From Girardinichthys multiradiatus (Eukaryota > Chordata > Actinopteri > Cyprinodontiformes > Goodeidae): DNA of 64,000 nucleotides. Of this stretch, positions 33,425-45,804 are shown piece after piece. The position numbers and the translations under genes are program-made. Every line of letters begins with the position of its first letter. The stretch's first letter is position 1. The stretch covers positions 47,332,880 to 47,396,879 of the forward strand of contig NC_061795.1 of NCBI RefSeq assembly GCF_021462225.1. The letters run 5' to 3'. The notes beneath the pieces are model-generated. The model had not been told where the DNA came from, searched no databases, and saw only the letters and a program-made list of their open reading frames with translations.

Positions 33425-33998
33425 ATAGCAAAGGACCGGTGTGGCTGCTGCAGTAATGGGGCCGCCGTGCCGTTCCGTTGTGGTGAAGAGAGAGCTGAGC
33501 CGAAAAGCGAAACTCTCGATTTACTGGTCGGTCTACGTTCCTACCCTCACCTATGGCCATGAACTTTGGGTCATGACCAAAAGAACGAGATCCCGGATAC
33601 AAGCGGCTGAAATTAGCTTCCTCCGTAGGGTGGCCGGGCACTCCCTTAGAGATAGGGTGAGGAGCTCGGCCATCCGGGAGGAGCTTGGAGTAGAGCCGCT
33701 GCTCCTCCACATCGAGAGGAGCCAGTTGAGGTGGCTCGGGCATCTATACCGGATGCCTCCTGGACACCTTCCTCGGGAGGTGTTCCAGGCACGTCCCACT
33801 GGGAGGAGGTCCAGGGGACGACCCAGGACACGCTGGAGGGACTATGTCTCTCGGCTGGCCTGGGAACACCTTGGGCTTCCCCCGGAGGAGCTGGAGGAAG
33901 TGTCTGGGGAGAGGGACGTCTGGGTGCCTCTATTGAGTCTGCTGCTCCCGGTGCCAGATGAAGCAGAAGGTGTTGAGTACAAGTACGAGAAATTTTGA
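33425..33998 (+). mobile_element. RTE-like LINE, 5'-truncated, intact C-terminal frame
   Basis: Open for 185 codons (33441-33998), from [19 protein letters not shown] through [19 protein letters not shown] and [20 protein letters not shown] to GVEYKYEKF. It is the same family as 25590-27790, and here the C-terminus is uninterrupted, so it is a younger copy. The 5' truncation is abrupt at about 33425. Confidence 0.8.
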
Positions 33999-33999
33999 A

Positions 34000-35585
34000 A
34001 ACAATGCACCATTTTCTCCAACTTCACAGTTATGCTGTAGTTTGTGTTGGTCCATCACACAATATTCCAATAAAACATATTGGGATTTGCTGTTGCAAAA
34101 AGACAAACAGTGAAAATGTTCATTGAGCATTTCACAAGGCACTGTGAGTAATGTAGCCCTTTTAGCATCACTCTGTTAGAAAAAATACAGTTTCATGTTT
34201 AGATTTTTTTTTATTTTTAGATTTAGCTAAATAAATGGAATCAGATTGTGTCTTTGTGATAGGCTGCTGGTTAAAAGTGCCTGAAGATCCAGTTTAAAAT
34301 TGGTTTCTGGGTCATTATTTAGGTTTAAGAGCCTCTATACCTGAAGGCTTCATAGGTCAGCGCTAAAAGACATAAAAACACTTTTCTTTGAAAATGGTTG
34401 TCTGTGGAAGAACAAAAAACAACCAAATGAATAAAAACCTTTAAGAGATCCACTGGAGGTTTATTGATCCAGGTCAAAAAACAGTCAATCTGCTTGGGAA
34501 TAACATTTAAAAAAAATAATTAACTAATTTGTCCAGAATGAAAAGCTGAGGTTTGCCTAAAATCAACCTATTCTGAGATCATTAAATTATTCATATAAAC
34601 ATAAAATTATCATAATGATTAGGAAATGCCCTTTAACCCTGATGCTGATCATTATTAACAGAATAATAGTAATCAGGCACACACTGAACAGAATTACTGA
34701 ATGCTGCTGGTCTATAAAGAAACACTGATTAAGTTCCAGCTAGAAGTTTGTTTCTGTGACATTTTTTATTTATTTCTGTCCTTTACATTCATGTCTTTTC
34801 TTACATTCATGTCTTTTCTTACATGCGTTTCTTCTACGCTCTGGCCATTTCAATGTGTGCAGAGATGAGAAAATATCTGCTTCTCTGCACACTCTTTCTA
34901 TTTACCAGATATCTGTGGCCGTCTGTCTGCTGGTGCCTGCAAACTGTACACAGCTGTTTGCTTCCTGTTTTGTATCTTTAATAAAATGCTTCTTATTCTC
35001 TTCTTTGGTCTCTTCAGTGAGGGAAAAATATCTTTTTAAAATTCTTTCTGCGTAACGTAGAAAAAGAACTAAAGGCTTCAGGTTGTCTGCTTTGTTTTTT
35101 TCCCTTACTCAGCCTTCACATGCTTTTGTTACAATCCTGCATGTAAAAAAGTGCTGATGCTTCAGTTCAACAGCATCCGGAGCAGATTTTCAAGTGGATG
35201 AAAATTCCTGCTTCCCACTTGTTCCCTTTTTCCAGCTGCAGACACAAAACGTTTGGCCTAAAGTTTCTACCTTTGCAGAGGAGAACTGGGAGCTGAATAG
35301 ATTTAGCTCACCACGCTCTGAGCAGTTTGCATCCACTGCTCATGAGCATGAATGTCCTAATAATTTTAGGCTTTCAGTTATTTCGTTAAAACGTTATGCA
35401 GCATACAGCTACAAGGATTTTTTTAATACAGTAATTTGGGAAAATGACATTGAATTTATTGTGGATTTTCTCTAATCCACACAGGATCGGATTGATACAT
35501 ACAGGCTCAAATATATGCACACATCCTACTAATATTTGCTTAAAGGTCTTTTGGCAAGTTGAACCTTCCCCACATACTTTTGCAG
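34000..35585. other. No recognised feature
   Basis: AT-rich intergenic sequence. It holds a duplicated tttcttacattcatgtc motif near 34783-34815, but no gene or repeat family identified. Confidence 0.4.
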
Positions 35586-35589
35586 CCAT

Positions 35590-36450
35590 CAAGAAGCTTC
35601 CGGCATCATTGTGGTTGGATTTTGGGCCGCTCTTGGTGGAACAGTCTGGCACAGACTATCTTTTAGGCATAGTGCGCACATCTTTACTAGGGTTGAGTTT
35701 AGGGGTCATTCCAGAAACTGAATTCATCCAGTTCAAACCAGTTTGGATGTGTGTTATGGGTCATTGTTCTGCTGGAACATCCAAGTTTATATTTCAACCA
35801 TCCCGCTTCTGATGGGAGGTGAAGTGGTGAGATGCACCAGTACAACTGCCAGGTGAACAGCCCCACAGCATGATGCCCTCACTTCCATGCTTCACAGCTG
35901 GGACAGTGTTATTTAGATATTACTCCTTCGCACAAACTTCTTGTCAGTGTGGCCTAACAGCTCAAAGCTGGTCATCAAATTCTTCTCAAGTTCGAAGGTG
36001 TTCGTTCTGTAACTGGGGCTGCTTTCTTTGTCAGCATCATGTTAAACTGGTTTCCCTTTGGACAGTGACTCCAGTGTTCCAGCACTTTCCACTTTCCACT
36101 GGCTAAACAGGCATTTTTCCTTAACATCCCAACCAATTCCTTTTTATCTGAGGGAACAGTTTGGGTCAGATGGCTGAAACTTGAATGTAGTATTCAAGTT
36201 TTTTTCAGTTTGTGGTTTGACCCTTGACCTCAACCCTGTTGAATATTGATTTTCAACAAGTCCATGCCGGGAAACTAGCCAATTTAAATGAACTCTAAAG
36301 ATCTGAGTGGTCAAAGATCCAGCCGGAATGATGCCAGAAGCTTGTTAAATGATACATAAAGTTTGTGGTTAAAGTTTAACTTGTTAGAGACGTTGGACCA
36401 AATATTAATGGGGTGAACGTATTTATTTGAGCCTTTTTGTTTCATGTAGT
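35590..36450. mobile_element. Tc1-like transposon remnant
   Basis: 35770-36070 contains blocks typical of a fish Tc1-like gene read antisense: 'atcccgcttctgatgggaggtgaag', 'gaacagccccacagcatgatgcc', 'acagctgggacagtgttattt', 'cagtgactccagtgttccagc'. 36220-36440 has a sense-like 'cttgacctcaaccctgttgaat' block (DLNPVE). Mixed orientation suggests a rearranged or nested copy. Confidence 0.5.
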
Positions 36451-37369
36451 TTAGAGAAAATCCACAAAAAGTTCTAACAGGTTGAGACAGATCTTGTTTT
36501 TAAAATAGTTACTGCTGAATGTTGCATATTTATTCCACCCTGTAAAAAGAACTGGTAAATAAATTATTAACAGGCATTCTTATCAATAAAGTGTCAACTC
36601 CTAACACTAGAACTGTAAGAAGTTGAAACAAGTACAAATGTTCTCCCAGTTAATTGCCTTCAGATGAAGAAAAATCACACAAAGGACATTCAACGCAGTC
36701 ACGTTGCTGCTTCTACTTCTTTTCTTGTCTTTGTTTTTAAGCTTTGATTTTTATTCCTTCTAGTCAATAAACGAACAAAAAGTGTTTCTTCATGAAACAA
36801 AAAAGTGGAAAATTGCATTCAAAGGCGCCAACTCCATATTTAGCCTAAGCATATAAATTATTCAGGCTGAACCAGCGTCTGGTTATCAGTCTCGTGCTAA
36901 AGCTTAAGGATCAGATTGAAGTAAACAGCAGAAAGAAAGCATTGCCTCAGAGTTTCAAAATGTTTCAGATCTGCAACAACAGCATGGTTTAATAGAGGAA
37001 AAAAAAATATTCCTGTTTGAGTCAATAGTTTATATAACAAGGTCTTTGGTCGGGGGGAATGTGTTGATTTGAATTTATAATTATGCTGCAAAATATCAGT
37101 GTTTTTATGCTTCACCTGCTATAATCAGGGATGTAGCTACCATTGAGGACACTGAGGTCCGGACCTTGCAGGGAGTCAGTGGGACGGCCCAGCAAAGGAA
37201 CAACATTATTGCAACCCTGAAATGCATTGATGAGGACGGATGTTTTCAGTTTGTTGATGTGTTTCTGGGTTAAACTTAACTTTATCACAACCCAGTTAAA
37301 TCGGTGATTTTGCGTCTAGGTTTGAACATTCTGGCTGTTATTCCATGCATGGCACCAGCACAACTGACA
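36451..37369. other. No recognised feature
   Basis: AT-rich intergenic sequence, with no gene-like frame. Confidence 0.4.
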
Positions 37370-38525
37370 GTAAAACATCCCCATTGTCATTGTCTGAAGT
37401 TTTTGTGGACCAAAGTGCAGAGGCAGGCAAGGAGACGGCAGGGCGAGTAGAACAATGATTCATTAAGAAAACTCCGGCTAAACAGAAAGCAGGCAGGCAG
37501 GGTGTAACAGAGAGTTTACAGGAGTACAGGTCTGATAGAGTACGAGAAACAATTGGGAAGTTGACGCAACAAACCAATGGGGAACAAAGAAAACAGACCA
37601 ACTAATATACAGAGGGAAATGAGTGTGGAACCATAGACAAGTAATCAATGGAACTAGGGACAGGTGTGACATGGCTAGCAGGGAGGCTGAAGGACAGGTG
37701 AAACTAATACAAAACTAAACAGGAGTCTAAAACAAAAACACCCAAAGGGGAAAAAACTGGAGTGCATGAATGAGACCAAAACAAGCCTAAAAGGGCAGAG
37801 CTAAAATCCAAACTTGGAAAATCCAGGAGGCCGCAACGAAGGAGCAGGTGATCAGAAAGCCGGCGACAAAGAAGATGATGGTCTGGAAGCCGGCGTCGAA
37901 GGAGCTGTCTGTCAGGAGGCCGGCGGCGAACAAGCAGTAACCCGAATGACCAGTGAGTATTAAACAGAGTAGAGGACCCTTGGTCAGGAGGTTGGCCGAG
38001 CAGAGTAGACGACCCTCGGAGCAGGAGGTCTGGATGTCGGCCGTGGAGCGTAGAGGACCCTCCCTCGGTGGAACCCCGGAGGCTTGGAGTCAGGCTTGGA
38101 GTCAGGCTGAGAGTCTGACGGCTAAGAGGCTGATGGCTGAAATCTGACGGCTGAGAGTCTGACAATTGAAGGTCTGGGTCCAAGTCGAGTCTAAAGTCAG
38201 TTAAAAAGTTAGGTTGTGGATCTTGAGCCTTGGAGTCGGCTTGTAAGTCGGGAGCCTTAGGCAAAACATCAGTCAGGCCTGTAACACAGTCAGCCAAGCC
38301 TGGAACAAAGTCAGTCAGGCCTGGAGTCAGGATCAGAGGCTGTTCACCCTCTGACCTCTCTGGAACAGGAAATAGAGACGGTTCGTCCTTGAACCCCTGT
38401 GGAACAGGCAGTAGAGGCGGTCCATCCTTGGACCCCTCATGAAACTTAGGAATTAGGATCTGAGGTGGTCCGTCCTCGGACCCCTCAGGAAACTTAGCAA
38501 CTTGGCTCGGAGGCAGTCCACCCTA
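37370..38525. repeat. Composite repeat with tandem minisatellite core, abutting the Gypsy element
   Basis: 37370-37760 is a non-coding block resembling the layout of 45805-46255 (aggcaggcaag, caggtgtgacatgg, ggtgaaac). 37824-37942 has tandem units of about 36 bp around GCCGGCG(N)CGAAGGAGC. 37970-38070 has units around GAGTAGAGGACCCT. 38080-38160 has units around GGAGTCAGGCT/GAGAGTCTGACGGCT. 38330-38520 has units of about 53 bp around GGTCC(G/A)TCCT(C/T)GGACCCCT. The minus strand is open over 37704-38297. The block ends sharply where Gypsy coding sequence starts. Confidence 0.6.
37704..38297 (-). other. Antisense open frame over tandem repeats (197 codons)
   Basis: Reads MADCVTGLTDVLPKAPDL, then a stretch rich in Ser, Pro, Leu and Asp, then imperfect RRRLPDHHLLCRR-type repeats made by the 36-bp minisatellite. 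The unit length (36 = 3 x 12) keeps the frame open, so the frame may be a by-product of the repeats. No known domain. Not claimed as a gene. Confidence 0.25.
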
Positions 38526-38526
38526 G

Positions 38527-39867
38527 GTGACGCTAATTCTCAAAAAACATAACCCTCACATCAACTGGGCAGAAAGCCGAGTAGAATCCTGGTCCACTAA
38601 CTGTCTTTCTTCTTTTCTACAGTCAGCAGTAGCATCACTCCCCTCTGAGTCAGGTCCCGCAGAAAATGAGATTTCCGATCTCTCTGACATCCCTCCAGAG
38701 TACCATGATCTCAGGTTAGTTTTTAGTAAATCCAAGGCCTTGTCATTGCCCCCGCAGAGACCCTATGACTGTGCAATAGATTTGCTTCCCGGTGCCCCCC
38801 TGCCTTCCAGTAGGCTCTATCACATCTCTGGACCAGAAAGAAAGGTTATGGAGGACTATATTAATGAGTCTCTGGTGACTGGGTTAATTTGCCCCTCTTC
38901 ATCTCCACTCGGAGCTGGGTTTTTCTTTGTGGAAAAGAAAGATGGTTCACTCCGCCCTTGTATCGACTATAGGGGGTTAAACCAAATTACAGTAAAAAAC
39001 AAATACCCTCTCCCTCTCCTTTCCTCTGCCTTTAAACCTGTTCACGGTTCCACTATCTTTTCCAAGTTAGATCTCCGTAACGCCTACCATCTAGTTAAGA
39101 TCCACCAGGGGGATGAGTGGAAGACCGCCTTGAAGACCCCGTTAGGCAATTTTGAATACCTTGTCATGCCTTTTGGTCTAAGTAACGCACCAGCAGTATT
39201 TCAGTCCCTAATCAACGATGTTCTTAGGGATTTTTTGAATGTTTTTGTTTTTGTCTACCTTGATGATATCTTGATCTACTCCAAGGACATTAAAGAGCAC
39301 ACCCGTCACGTCCGTCTAGTTCTTCAAAGACTGTTGGAGAATAGACTGTTTCTAAAAGCCGAGAAATGTGAGTTCCATAAAACATCTATCACATTCTTGG
39401 GATACATCCTGGAGGGTGGACAGGTTCGCTCGGACCCTGAGAAGATCAAGGCAGTACTGGAGTGGCCTGTTCCGGACTCCCGCAAGCAGCTTCAGCGGTT
39501 CCTTGGATTTGCGAACTTATATTGGCGATTCATTAAGAACTTCAGTTTGATAGCCGCACCACTCACCACCTTAACCTCCACTAACATTGTGTTCACCTGG
39601 ACACCAGAGGCTGACAAGGCGTTTCGGACATTAAAAGAGAGGTTTTCTCAGACTCCCATACTGGTTCATCCTGATTCCTCCAGACAGTTTATTTTGGAGG
39701 TTGACGCCTCTCATACAGGTGTTGGTGCATTACTTTCTCAGCAGTCTCCCACGGATGGAAAGCTCCACCCATGTGCCTTCTTTTCCCGTTGGCTAACAAA
39801 CACTGAGCAGAATTACGACGTGGGAGATAGAGAGCTGCTCGCCATTAAGTTAGCTCTCGAAGAGTGA
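38527..39867 (+). pseudogene. Gypsy pol: reverse transcriptase and RNase H part
   Basis: A frame of 446 codons ending at an in-frame TGA where related elements continue (the same frame resumes just after, with HWLKGAKHP). The RT palm motif is intact. The start codon is not native: the frame opens at the deletion edge. Confidence 0.85.
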
Positions 39868-41458
39868 AGACATTGGCTGAAGGGTGCAAAACACCCCATT
39901 TTAGTGTGGACCGATCACAGAAATCTGGCCTACTTGCAATCAGCCAAAAGACTGAACCCATGCCAATCACGTTGGTCACTGTTTTTCTCTCGTTTTGATC
40001 TCGCTATTTCTTACAGACCTGGCTCCAAGAACCACAAGCCGGATGCTGTTTCCCGGCTTCATTCACCTGACTCTACCGTGAAAGAAGCGGAACCCATTGT
40101 GCCATCCCATTGGACATTTGGAGCTTTAGTTTGGGAGGTGGGGGACCATATAAACAATGCCCAATGTAGCGAGCCGGACCCAGGTACAGGTCCTCCCAAC
40201 AGGAAGAATGTTCCTACGTCTGTTAGGTTTAGGCTTATCCGTTGGATTCATACTGCTAAATTCTTATCCAGGGTTTAGCAGAACCATCTCACTCATTTCC
40301 AGGCAGTTTTGGTGGCCATCCCTTCACAAGGATGTTAAAGAGTATGTGCAGGCCTGTTCAGTCTGTGCCAGACAAAAATCGGGCAATCAGCCTCCCTATG
40401 GGTTACTCCAGCCTCTCAGTACGCCCAAACGCCCTTGGTCTCACATAGCACTTGATTTTGTAACTGGTTTACCTATTTCTAAGGGTAATACGGTCATCCT
40501 TACAATTGTTGACCATTTTTCTAAGTCCTGGCACCTTGTACCACTGAAACAACTTCCATCTGCTTTCCAAACTGCCCAGCTGTTGGTTCAGCATGTTTTT
40601 CGCCTTCATGGTATACCTCAGGACATTTTGTCAGATCAAGGCCCCCAATTTATCTCTCGTGTTTGGAAACAGTTTTGTTTGGCCCTTGGAGCCAAGGCTT
40701 CCCTGACGTCTGGATACCACCCCCAATCTAATGGACAGACAGAATGCATGAACCAACAGATGGAGTCCATCATCAGATGCATGCCCGCATCTGAACCTCT
40801 TGATTGGTGTATCTATCTCCCCTGGGTCGAATATGCAGTCAACTCTCAAATCTCATCTGCAACTGGCCTCTCTCCCTTTGGGGTTTCTATTGGTTATCAA
40901 CCTCCCCTATTCCCCGCAGATGAAAAGTACATAGCCGTAGCATCCGTTCGGCACCACATACGCCGTTGTAAATGGATCTGGGAAAATGCTACCAGAGCTC
41001 TCCTTCGTACAGCGGACCAAAACAAGAAGTACGCTGACCGTAGGCGGCGGCCTGCTCCGGCGTACCGGCCTGGCTAAAAGGCTATGTCCAAGAAATTGTG
41101 TCCTCGCTTCATTGGTCCCTACACTATCGACTCAGTCATCAGTCCCTCTGCTCTTCGTCTGCGCCTGCCTTCCAGCCTACGTATCCATCCTGTGTTTCAT
41201 GTCTCTCAAGTCAAACCTTTCATTTCCAGCACTTCTTGCCCCCCGGCCGAACTCCCACCACCCACCCTGGACCTGTCGGGGCACCCTGTCTGGACGGTCC
41301 GACAGATCATCGACTCCCGTCGACGAGGTCGCGGATGGCATTATCTCGTTGACTGGGAGGGGTATGGTCTGGAGGATCATTCTTGGGTGCCCCGGTCGTT
41401 TATCTGTGATCCATCATTGATCTCAGACTTTGTTTCTTCTCGTCCTTCTACATCTTAA
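39868..41458 (+). pseudogene. Gypsy pol: RNase H end, integrase and chromodomain part
   Basis: 39904-40278 continues the RNase H/connection (MWTDHRNLAYL) in the frame of the preceding segment. 40157-41077 holds the integrase core in a shifted frame. 41084-41458 carries the chromodomain in the same frame as the core, after a stop at 41075. The chromodomain places it among chromoviruses, which are common in fish. Confidence 0.8.
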
Positions 41459-42102
41459 GGACCGCCAGGTGGCGGTCGTTGAGGGGGGGGGGGACCCTTT
41501 CCACCCTCCTCCATGCACTGCACCAACTTCAGAAACTCTTGGACCAGCTAACCATCCTGGCACACCAGTATTCACCATCCTCACTCTCACGGGTAAACAA
41601 CCCTTTGGTTTCTCCACCCCCTCTGGCAGATCTCCCCATTTATCCAGTAAGACAGAATTATTATTTAAGAATTCAGATCCTGAGTTACTCCTTGTTTACC
41701 GTTCTGTTTATTTTACAGTTGGTATCCCGGTTCCAGTTCCCTGCACATTTCCTTACATTGTACATAAACTCATTACCGTTAAACTCAGTCTCCTGAATTG
41801 CTTTCTGCATGTGGGTCAAAACTGTTCGAAACATTATGACAAACTCTTTTTCTGAAAGAAGTCAAATCTATTACTAACTACAAATGTACTTTTGGAGTGC
41901 AACATATTTGAATTTATAGTTTTCTACTGGGATTCATGGCCTGTTCCTGGACCTTATTCTGGTGTCATTGTTCCCACACTCAGCCTCGCAGCTGCTGATG
42001 AAGGCCGTGTGATAAAAAGTAACTTCAGCATAACAAACAGTCTGTATCTGTTGTTGAAGGGGAGTGTGACCAGGGGTGAGCTCTGATTTCTGCTTCCTTT
42101 TA

Positions 42103-42105
<3 letters not shown>

Positions 42106-42134
<29 letters not shown>
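42106..42134. repeat. (CA)n microsatellite
   Basis: CA run of about 29 bases downstream of the Gypsy element. Confidence 0.9.
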
Positions 42135-42136
<2 letters not shown>

Positions 42137-42435
42137 GTAATGTCTGTGCATGCAGATCCTGGGTGGAGAGGTTGGATCAAAGACTCAGGTTTTCTCTGTT
42201 GTTTTTTAGTTTTACAGGGCCTGAGGAAAATGAAGCACAGAACAAAACACTCTTAACTTTGTTTAATGTGGTATCACATTTTTTTGAAAACTATGAGAAG
42301 CATCATCTAAAATTTTCTAGAAGGCACAGATTTAATATTTAGACATAGATTTGCACATAAATTGCTAGATTTAGACTGAAGCATTTGTTTAAAATGAACA
42401 GTTTCTTGTAGCCCAAACATGTCAGGGACCCGAAA

Positions 42436-42690
42436 AAATGCACTATATTGCCAAAAGTATTTGTCTGCAATAGCCATTTTTAACTATTCTGTAAACATCT
42501 TCCACAAGGTTTAGGTTTACGTTCATAGTTAGAGAAAAATAACAAGAAGAGCAGCCTCTGCTCTAATTCATCCCAAAGGTGTTCAAGGAGGTTGAGGTTG
42601 CAGGCTCTCCACACCAAATCATGGGGTGATTGGAACATCTGAATTCATTGATTTGATTGTGTGACCCAATACGTTTGGCATCATAGCGTA
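42436..42690 (-). mobile_element. Internally deleted Tc1-like element (MITE)
   Basis: Starts with cactatattgccaaaagtat and ends with an imperfect inverted copy (aatacgtttggcatcatagcg). Inside are 'ctctaattcatcccaaaggtgttc' and 'gattggaacatctgaattc', the two ends of a well-known fish Tc1-like transposon joined after loss of most of the transposase. Confidence 0.7.
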
Positions 42691-44040
42691 CATAATGATC
42701 TCACAGCATAGATTTTATTAATTTATTTAAAGTATTGAATCTATTTTATGTGTTTTTGAACCAGCTTAAAATAACGAAAAGATAATCTTGCAGGCAATCC
42801 CTATTGACAAGGCAGGAATATAAGATGGTTCCACCATCTTGGCTGCACTCCTGAAATGCAACTTTAAAAAGCAGCATTTTTGCTGCAAGAATGTATTCAG
42901 TGATGAAAAGAGACAAGAAGAGAAGTTTATTCTGTTTTAAAGTGCTTTGCAGAATTTTGAGTAGTCTAGAACGCTACAGCTAGCTGCTACAGGAAGTGAG
43001 AAAAGCTGCAGTTTAACCCTTCCAGGAACTGTTTATTTGAAATTTGTAGGAATATTTATCATAATTTTACCTATGGCCCCCAACCCTCTGAAATTCTGTC
43101 TGGATGAAAGAACAGGAAATTATGAAAAAGGACCACACCATTTATAAAGTGAAAAAGAACATTTAAACAGGAAACAGATGCAAAATTACCCCAAAAGGAC
43201 TAAAATGCACAAATACACAAAAAGCAAGAAGGAAAAACAATAAACACAGACTGTCCAACAGCAGGCCTGTCAAACCGGCAAGAAATGAGACAAAACAACA
43301 GATCCAAAGACACAAAACCCATTTGTGATTTCAGGGTTGGTTTTTGATCCTATGGAAAGCTGTGTGTGTGTGTGTGGGGTGTGGGGGGTCTCCAGGCACC
43401 TATTGTCTGAATATCTGTTTGCTCATCTGTACAGAGTCTGTTCAAGTCAAATAAACACAAACAGAACAAAAAGAACAGTTCACCTGGAACACAGAGGCAC
43501 AGCAAAGAATGTTTATTTTCTACATGAACATGTATCAAAGCTGTAACTGGGGACATTTGACCTTTGACTTTTGACCATTACAGAACTTTAAAAGACTGAC
43601 AGATTTGGCCTTCTTCCTTTGACTCAAATAAAGAGGATTTCCCTTCCAAGAAGTAGTCAATAACGTATTTATTAAAATGTGTCTAACAAAAAACTTTTAT
43701 TTCAGAAAGTGTAATGCATGTCGCTTTCTCGATACATGTTCCTAATCAGGCAGAGAAGATAATCCAATGACCATGCAATCACCTGTCCATCTGTCTTCGG
43801 TGAGTGAATAAATCTCAGCTCAATAGATTAACAGCCAAATTGTACGGTCCAAATCTTCTGAGTATAATAAAAATATTTGTCCCTATACATATCGACAAGG
43901 ATCACCAAAATACACCCGACAAGAGCTGATATGACAGTAGAATGTAACATGGTAGCGTATTGAATAATTATGTAATAACGGCTGATCAGTGACCTAGAAA
44001 TCAGACTTATTGACATCTGAAAATTAAATACTTAAGAATA
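42691..44040. other. No gene recognised
   Basis: AT-rich intergenic sequence with short low-complexity stretches, for example the tgtgtgtgtg/gggtgtggggggt tract at 43362-43390. Confidence 0.4.
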
Positions 44041-44049
44041 AAATACAAT

Positions 44050-44310
44050 TTCCTACATGAACATAGATGCTGAAAAGAGGGCTATAGACGCAACGCAAAT
44101 TGAGAGAAAAGTTTTGACTTTTCAACTCCAGTGAAATTCGCTTCGCATCCATCGCAGATTTCATTTCACTTCCTTTGCTGTATTTGCCCTAATCGCATCG
44201 CGTTCTTCTCATTGCTTCGCTCCTGAACGCACCTCTACATAGGGATAACATGTAAATCACTCGCTCTTGTCACTTCATTTGCGGTCGGTCTGTACGCACC
44301 ACTAGAAAAA
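44050..44310. repeat. CpG-richer interspersed repeat with 'cgcaacgcaaatt'/'tcgcatcgcg' motifs
   Basis: Contains many GCAACGCAA, TTCGCTTCGCATC and TCGCATCGCGTTC words unlike the AT-rich flanks, suggesting a young mobile-element fragment. Family not identified. Confidence 0.4.
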
Positions 44311-45136
44311 CCTCCTTATTTTTCACTGGAGCTGTTTTAAGATGGTAAAGATCCTTGTCTCGGACCCCTTCCAACCAAACTGTTTGCTTCCAGCTCTGGG
44401 AAAAACTAATGTGTATGATACAAACTGAAGATGCTAAGAAGGTTTTCAACTGCAGGTTAGATATTATCTTCCTCTAACATCTCAACAGAACCGGAATCAA
44501 CTCGTCTGAAAGCTTTAGAAGCTGTTTAAGCATATGTAGTTAGTTTTTTCCCACTTTTGGTTATTTTAATGATCTGCACAATTTTCCAAGCATTTAATTT
44601 ATACAAATTTTTTATAATCTTTATGTTGTTATTTTGATAAACTCATTTTATGTTGTGTCTTTGTATGCATGTTCAAGGTGACATTTATGTTAGCCTTTAG
44701 AGGTTTCTAGTCCCATCGGTAAATTTTGTTTCTCATTATAATTTTTATGGTTTTATTGTGCAAATGAACTGAACTAAAAACTAACAAGTAAACAATGAAA
44801 TGTGGTTGAAACCAGGGACTCAGGATAAATCTCTTTGATTTAAAAGTGGTAAAGAATTACAATCCCAAACCAAACAATCACTGATCCCAGCTTCTCAATC
44901 TGGTCACGGCGTGTAAATTGTGTTATTGTGTTCCTGCTCTGTTAGATGTGTGCATCATTTACAAAAACGATCATCACAGGGACAGTGATTTCCTCTCCTG
45001 TTGGGGTATCAGCATCGATGCTCATCTCATCACCTGAGACCTTTAATCCCTTCCTGCAGCATCAGTCACGATTAGATGTTCAGACTAACAGGCCTGATGC
45101 TGAGGGCTGCACTGACGCAACAGTGCTGAGTCACGA

Positions 45137-45138
<2 letters not shown>
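44311..45138. other. No recognised feature
   Basis: AT-rich intergenic sequence without supported gene or repeat. Confidence 0.35.

Positions 45139-45139
<1 letters not shown>

Positions 45140-45167
<28 letters not shown>
45140..45167. repeat. (TG)n microsatellite
   Basis: TG run of about 28 bases. Confidence 0.9.
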
Positions 45168-45319
45168 GACGCATGTTTGATCCAGCCTGTGATCCAGCCC
45201 AGGAGCCAGAGTCAAACATTTCCATGACACATGTTAGATTTTCAAGAATTATCTTGAAGAAAGGTAGCTTTCTTTCAGGAAGCCATTTTGATTTTAAAAA
45301 GAGTTTGGCTCCAGCTTCC

Positions 45320-45485
45320 TCCTGCCACATGTCGGTGTGCCCATGGGCAAGGCACTTAACCTCAAGCAGGCAACTGGCCAGCATATGGGGGTATGAATGT
45401 TTGTGAGCGTAATTGTGCGAATGTAGCTCTAGCGTAGAGTGGTTGGTATGGCTGGAATAACACTAAATAAAATTTAGTCCATTTA
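45320..45485 (+). repeat. SINE-like fragment
   Basis: Has the order 'gggcaaggcacttaacctcaagc', 'gtatgaatgtttgtgagcg', 'agagtggttggtatggctgg', 'aatttagtccatttaac', a layout seen in an abundant teleost SINE-type repeat with a tail that pairs 'gcaaggcacttaa' and 'agtccattta'. Different from the SINE at 24997. Confidence 0.5.
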
Positions 45486-45804
45486 ACTTTATAAAGGTTA
45501 TTTTTAAAAAGGTTCTAATCTGACAAACGAGCCTCATTAGAGCGCAGAGAAAAATATGTTTCTACTGCCTGAATTTATTATGAAATGTTATTTATTTTAA
45601 TGCATTATCAAAATTTTTTCTTTGAAATACCAAAATTTGCCTTTAAGCAGACATTTTGTTCTGTTTGATGACATCCATCTATCGAATCCATTAAGATTCC
45701 AGCAAAGATCTGCTTCCTGGCAGATAAATCAGCCACTCTGTGCCACGGTTTCAACTAACAGCTCCATTGCAAATCAGCTTGTTGGAAATAAAATCCTGTC
45801 TTCT

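Larger units (their letters stand above)
38527..41850 (+). mobile_element. Ty3/Gypsy chromovirus-type LTR retrotransposon, 5'-deleted and inactive
   Basis: Order seen: the end of protease linking to RT (KHNPHINW, about 38545), RT with YLDDILIYS (catalytic residues at 39256-39267), RNase H ([13 protein letters not shown], about 39700), and integrase with the zinc CSVCARQK (about 40355) and DDE-type motifs ([31 protein letters not shown]). A C-terminal chromodomain follows ([10 protein letters not shown] ... YLVDWEGYG, about 41282-41370). Breaks: TGA at 39865-39867, a frame change between about 40160 and 40280, and TAA at 41075-41077. gag and most of protease are missing, and no 5' LTR was found. 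A G-run at 41482-41494 could be the polypurine tract, with a putative 3' LTR from about 41495 to 41850. Confidence 0.85.

Noticed and set aside
41430..41855. 141-codon + frame after the chromodomain
   Set aside because: Falls in the putative LTR and polypurine tract of the Gypsy element.
43362..43390. Possible G-quadruplex at the TG/GGGG tract
   Set aside because: Too few separate G runs to support a stable quadruplex.
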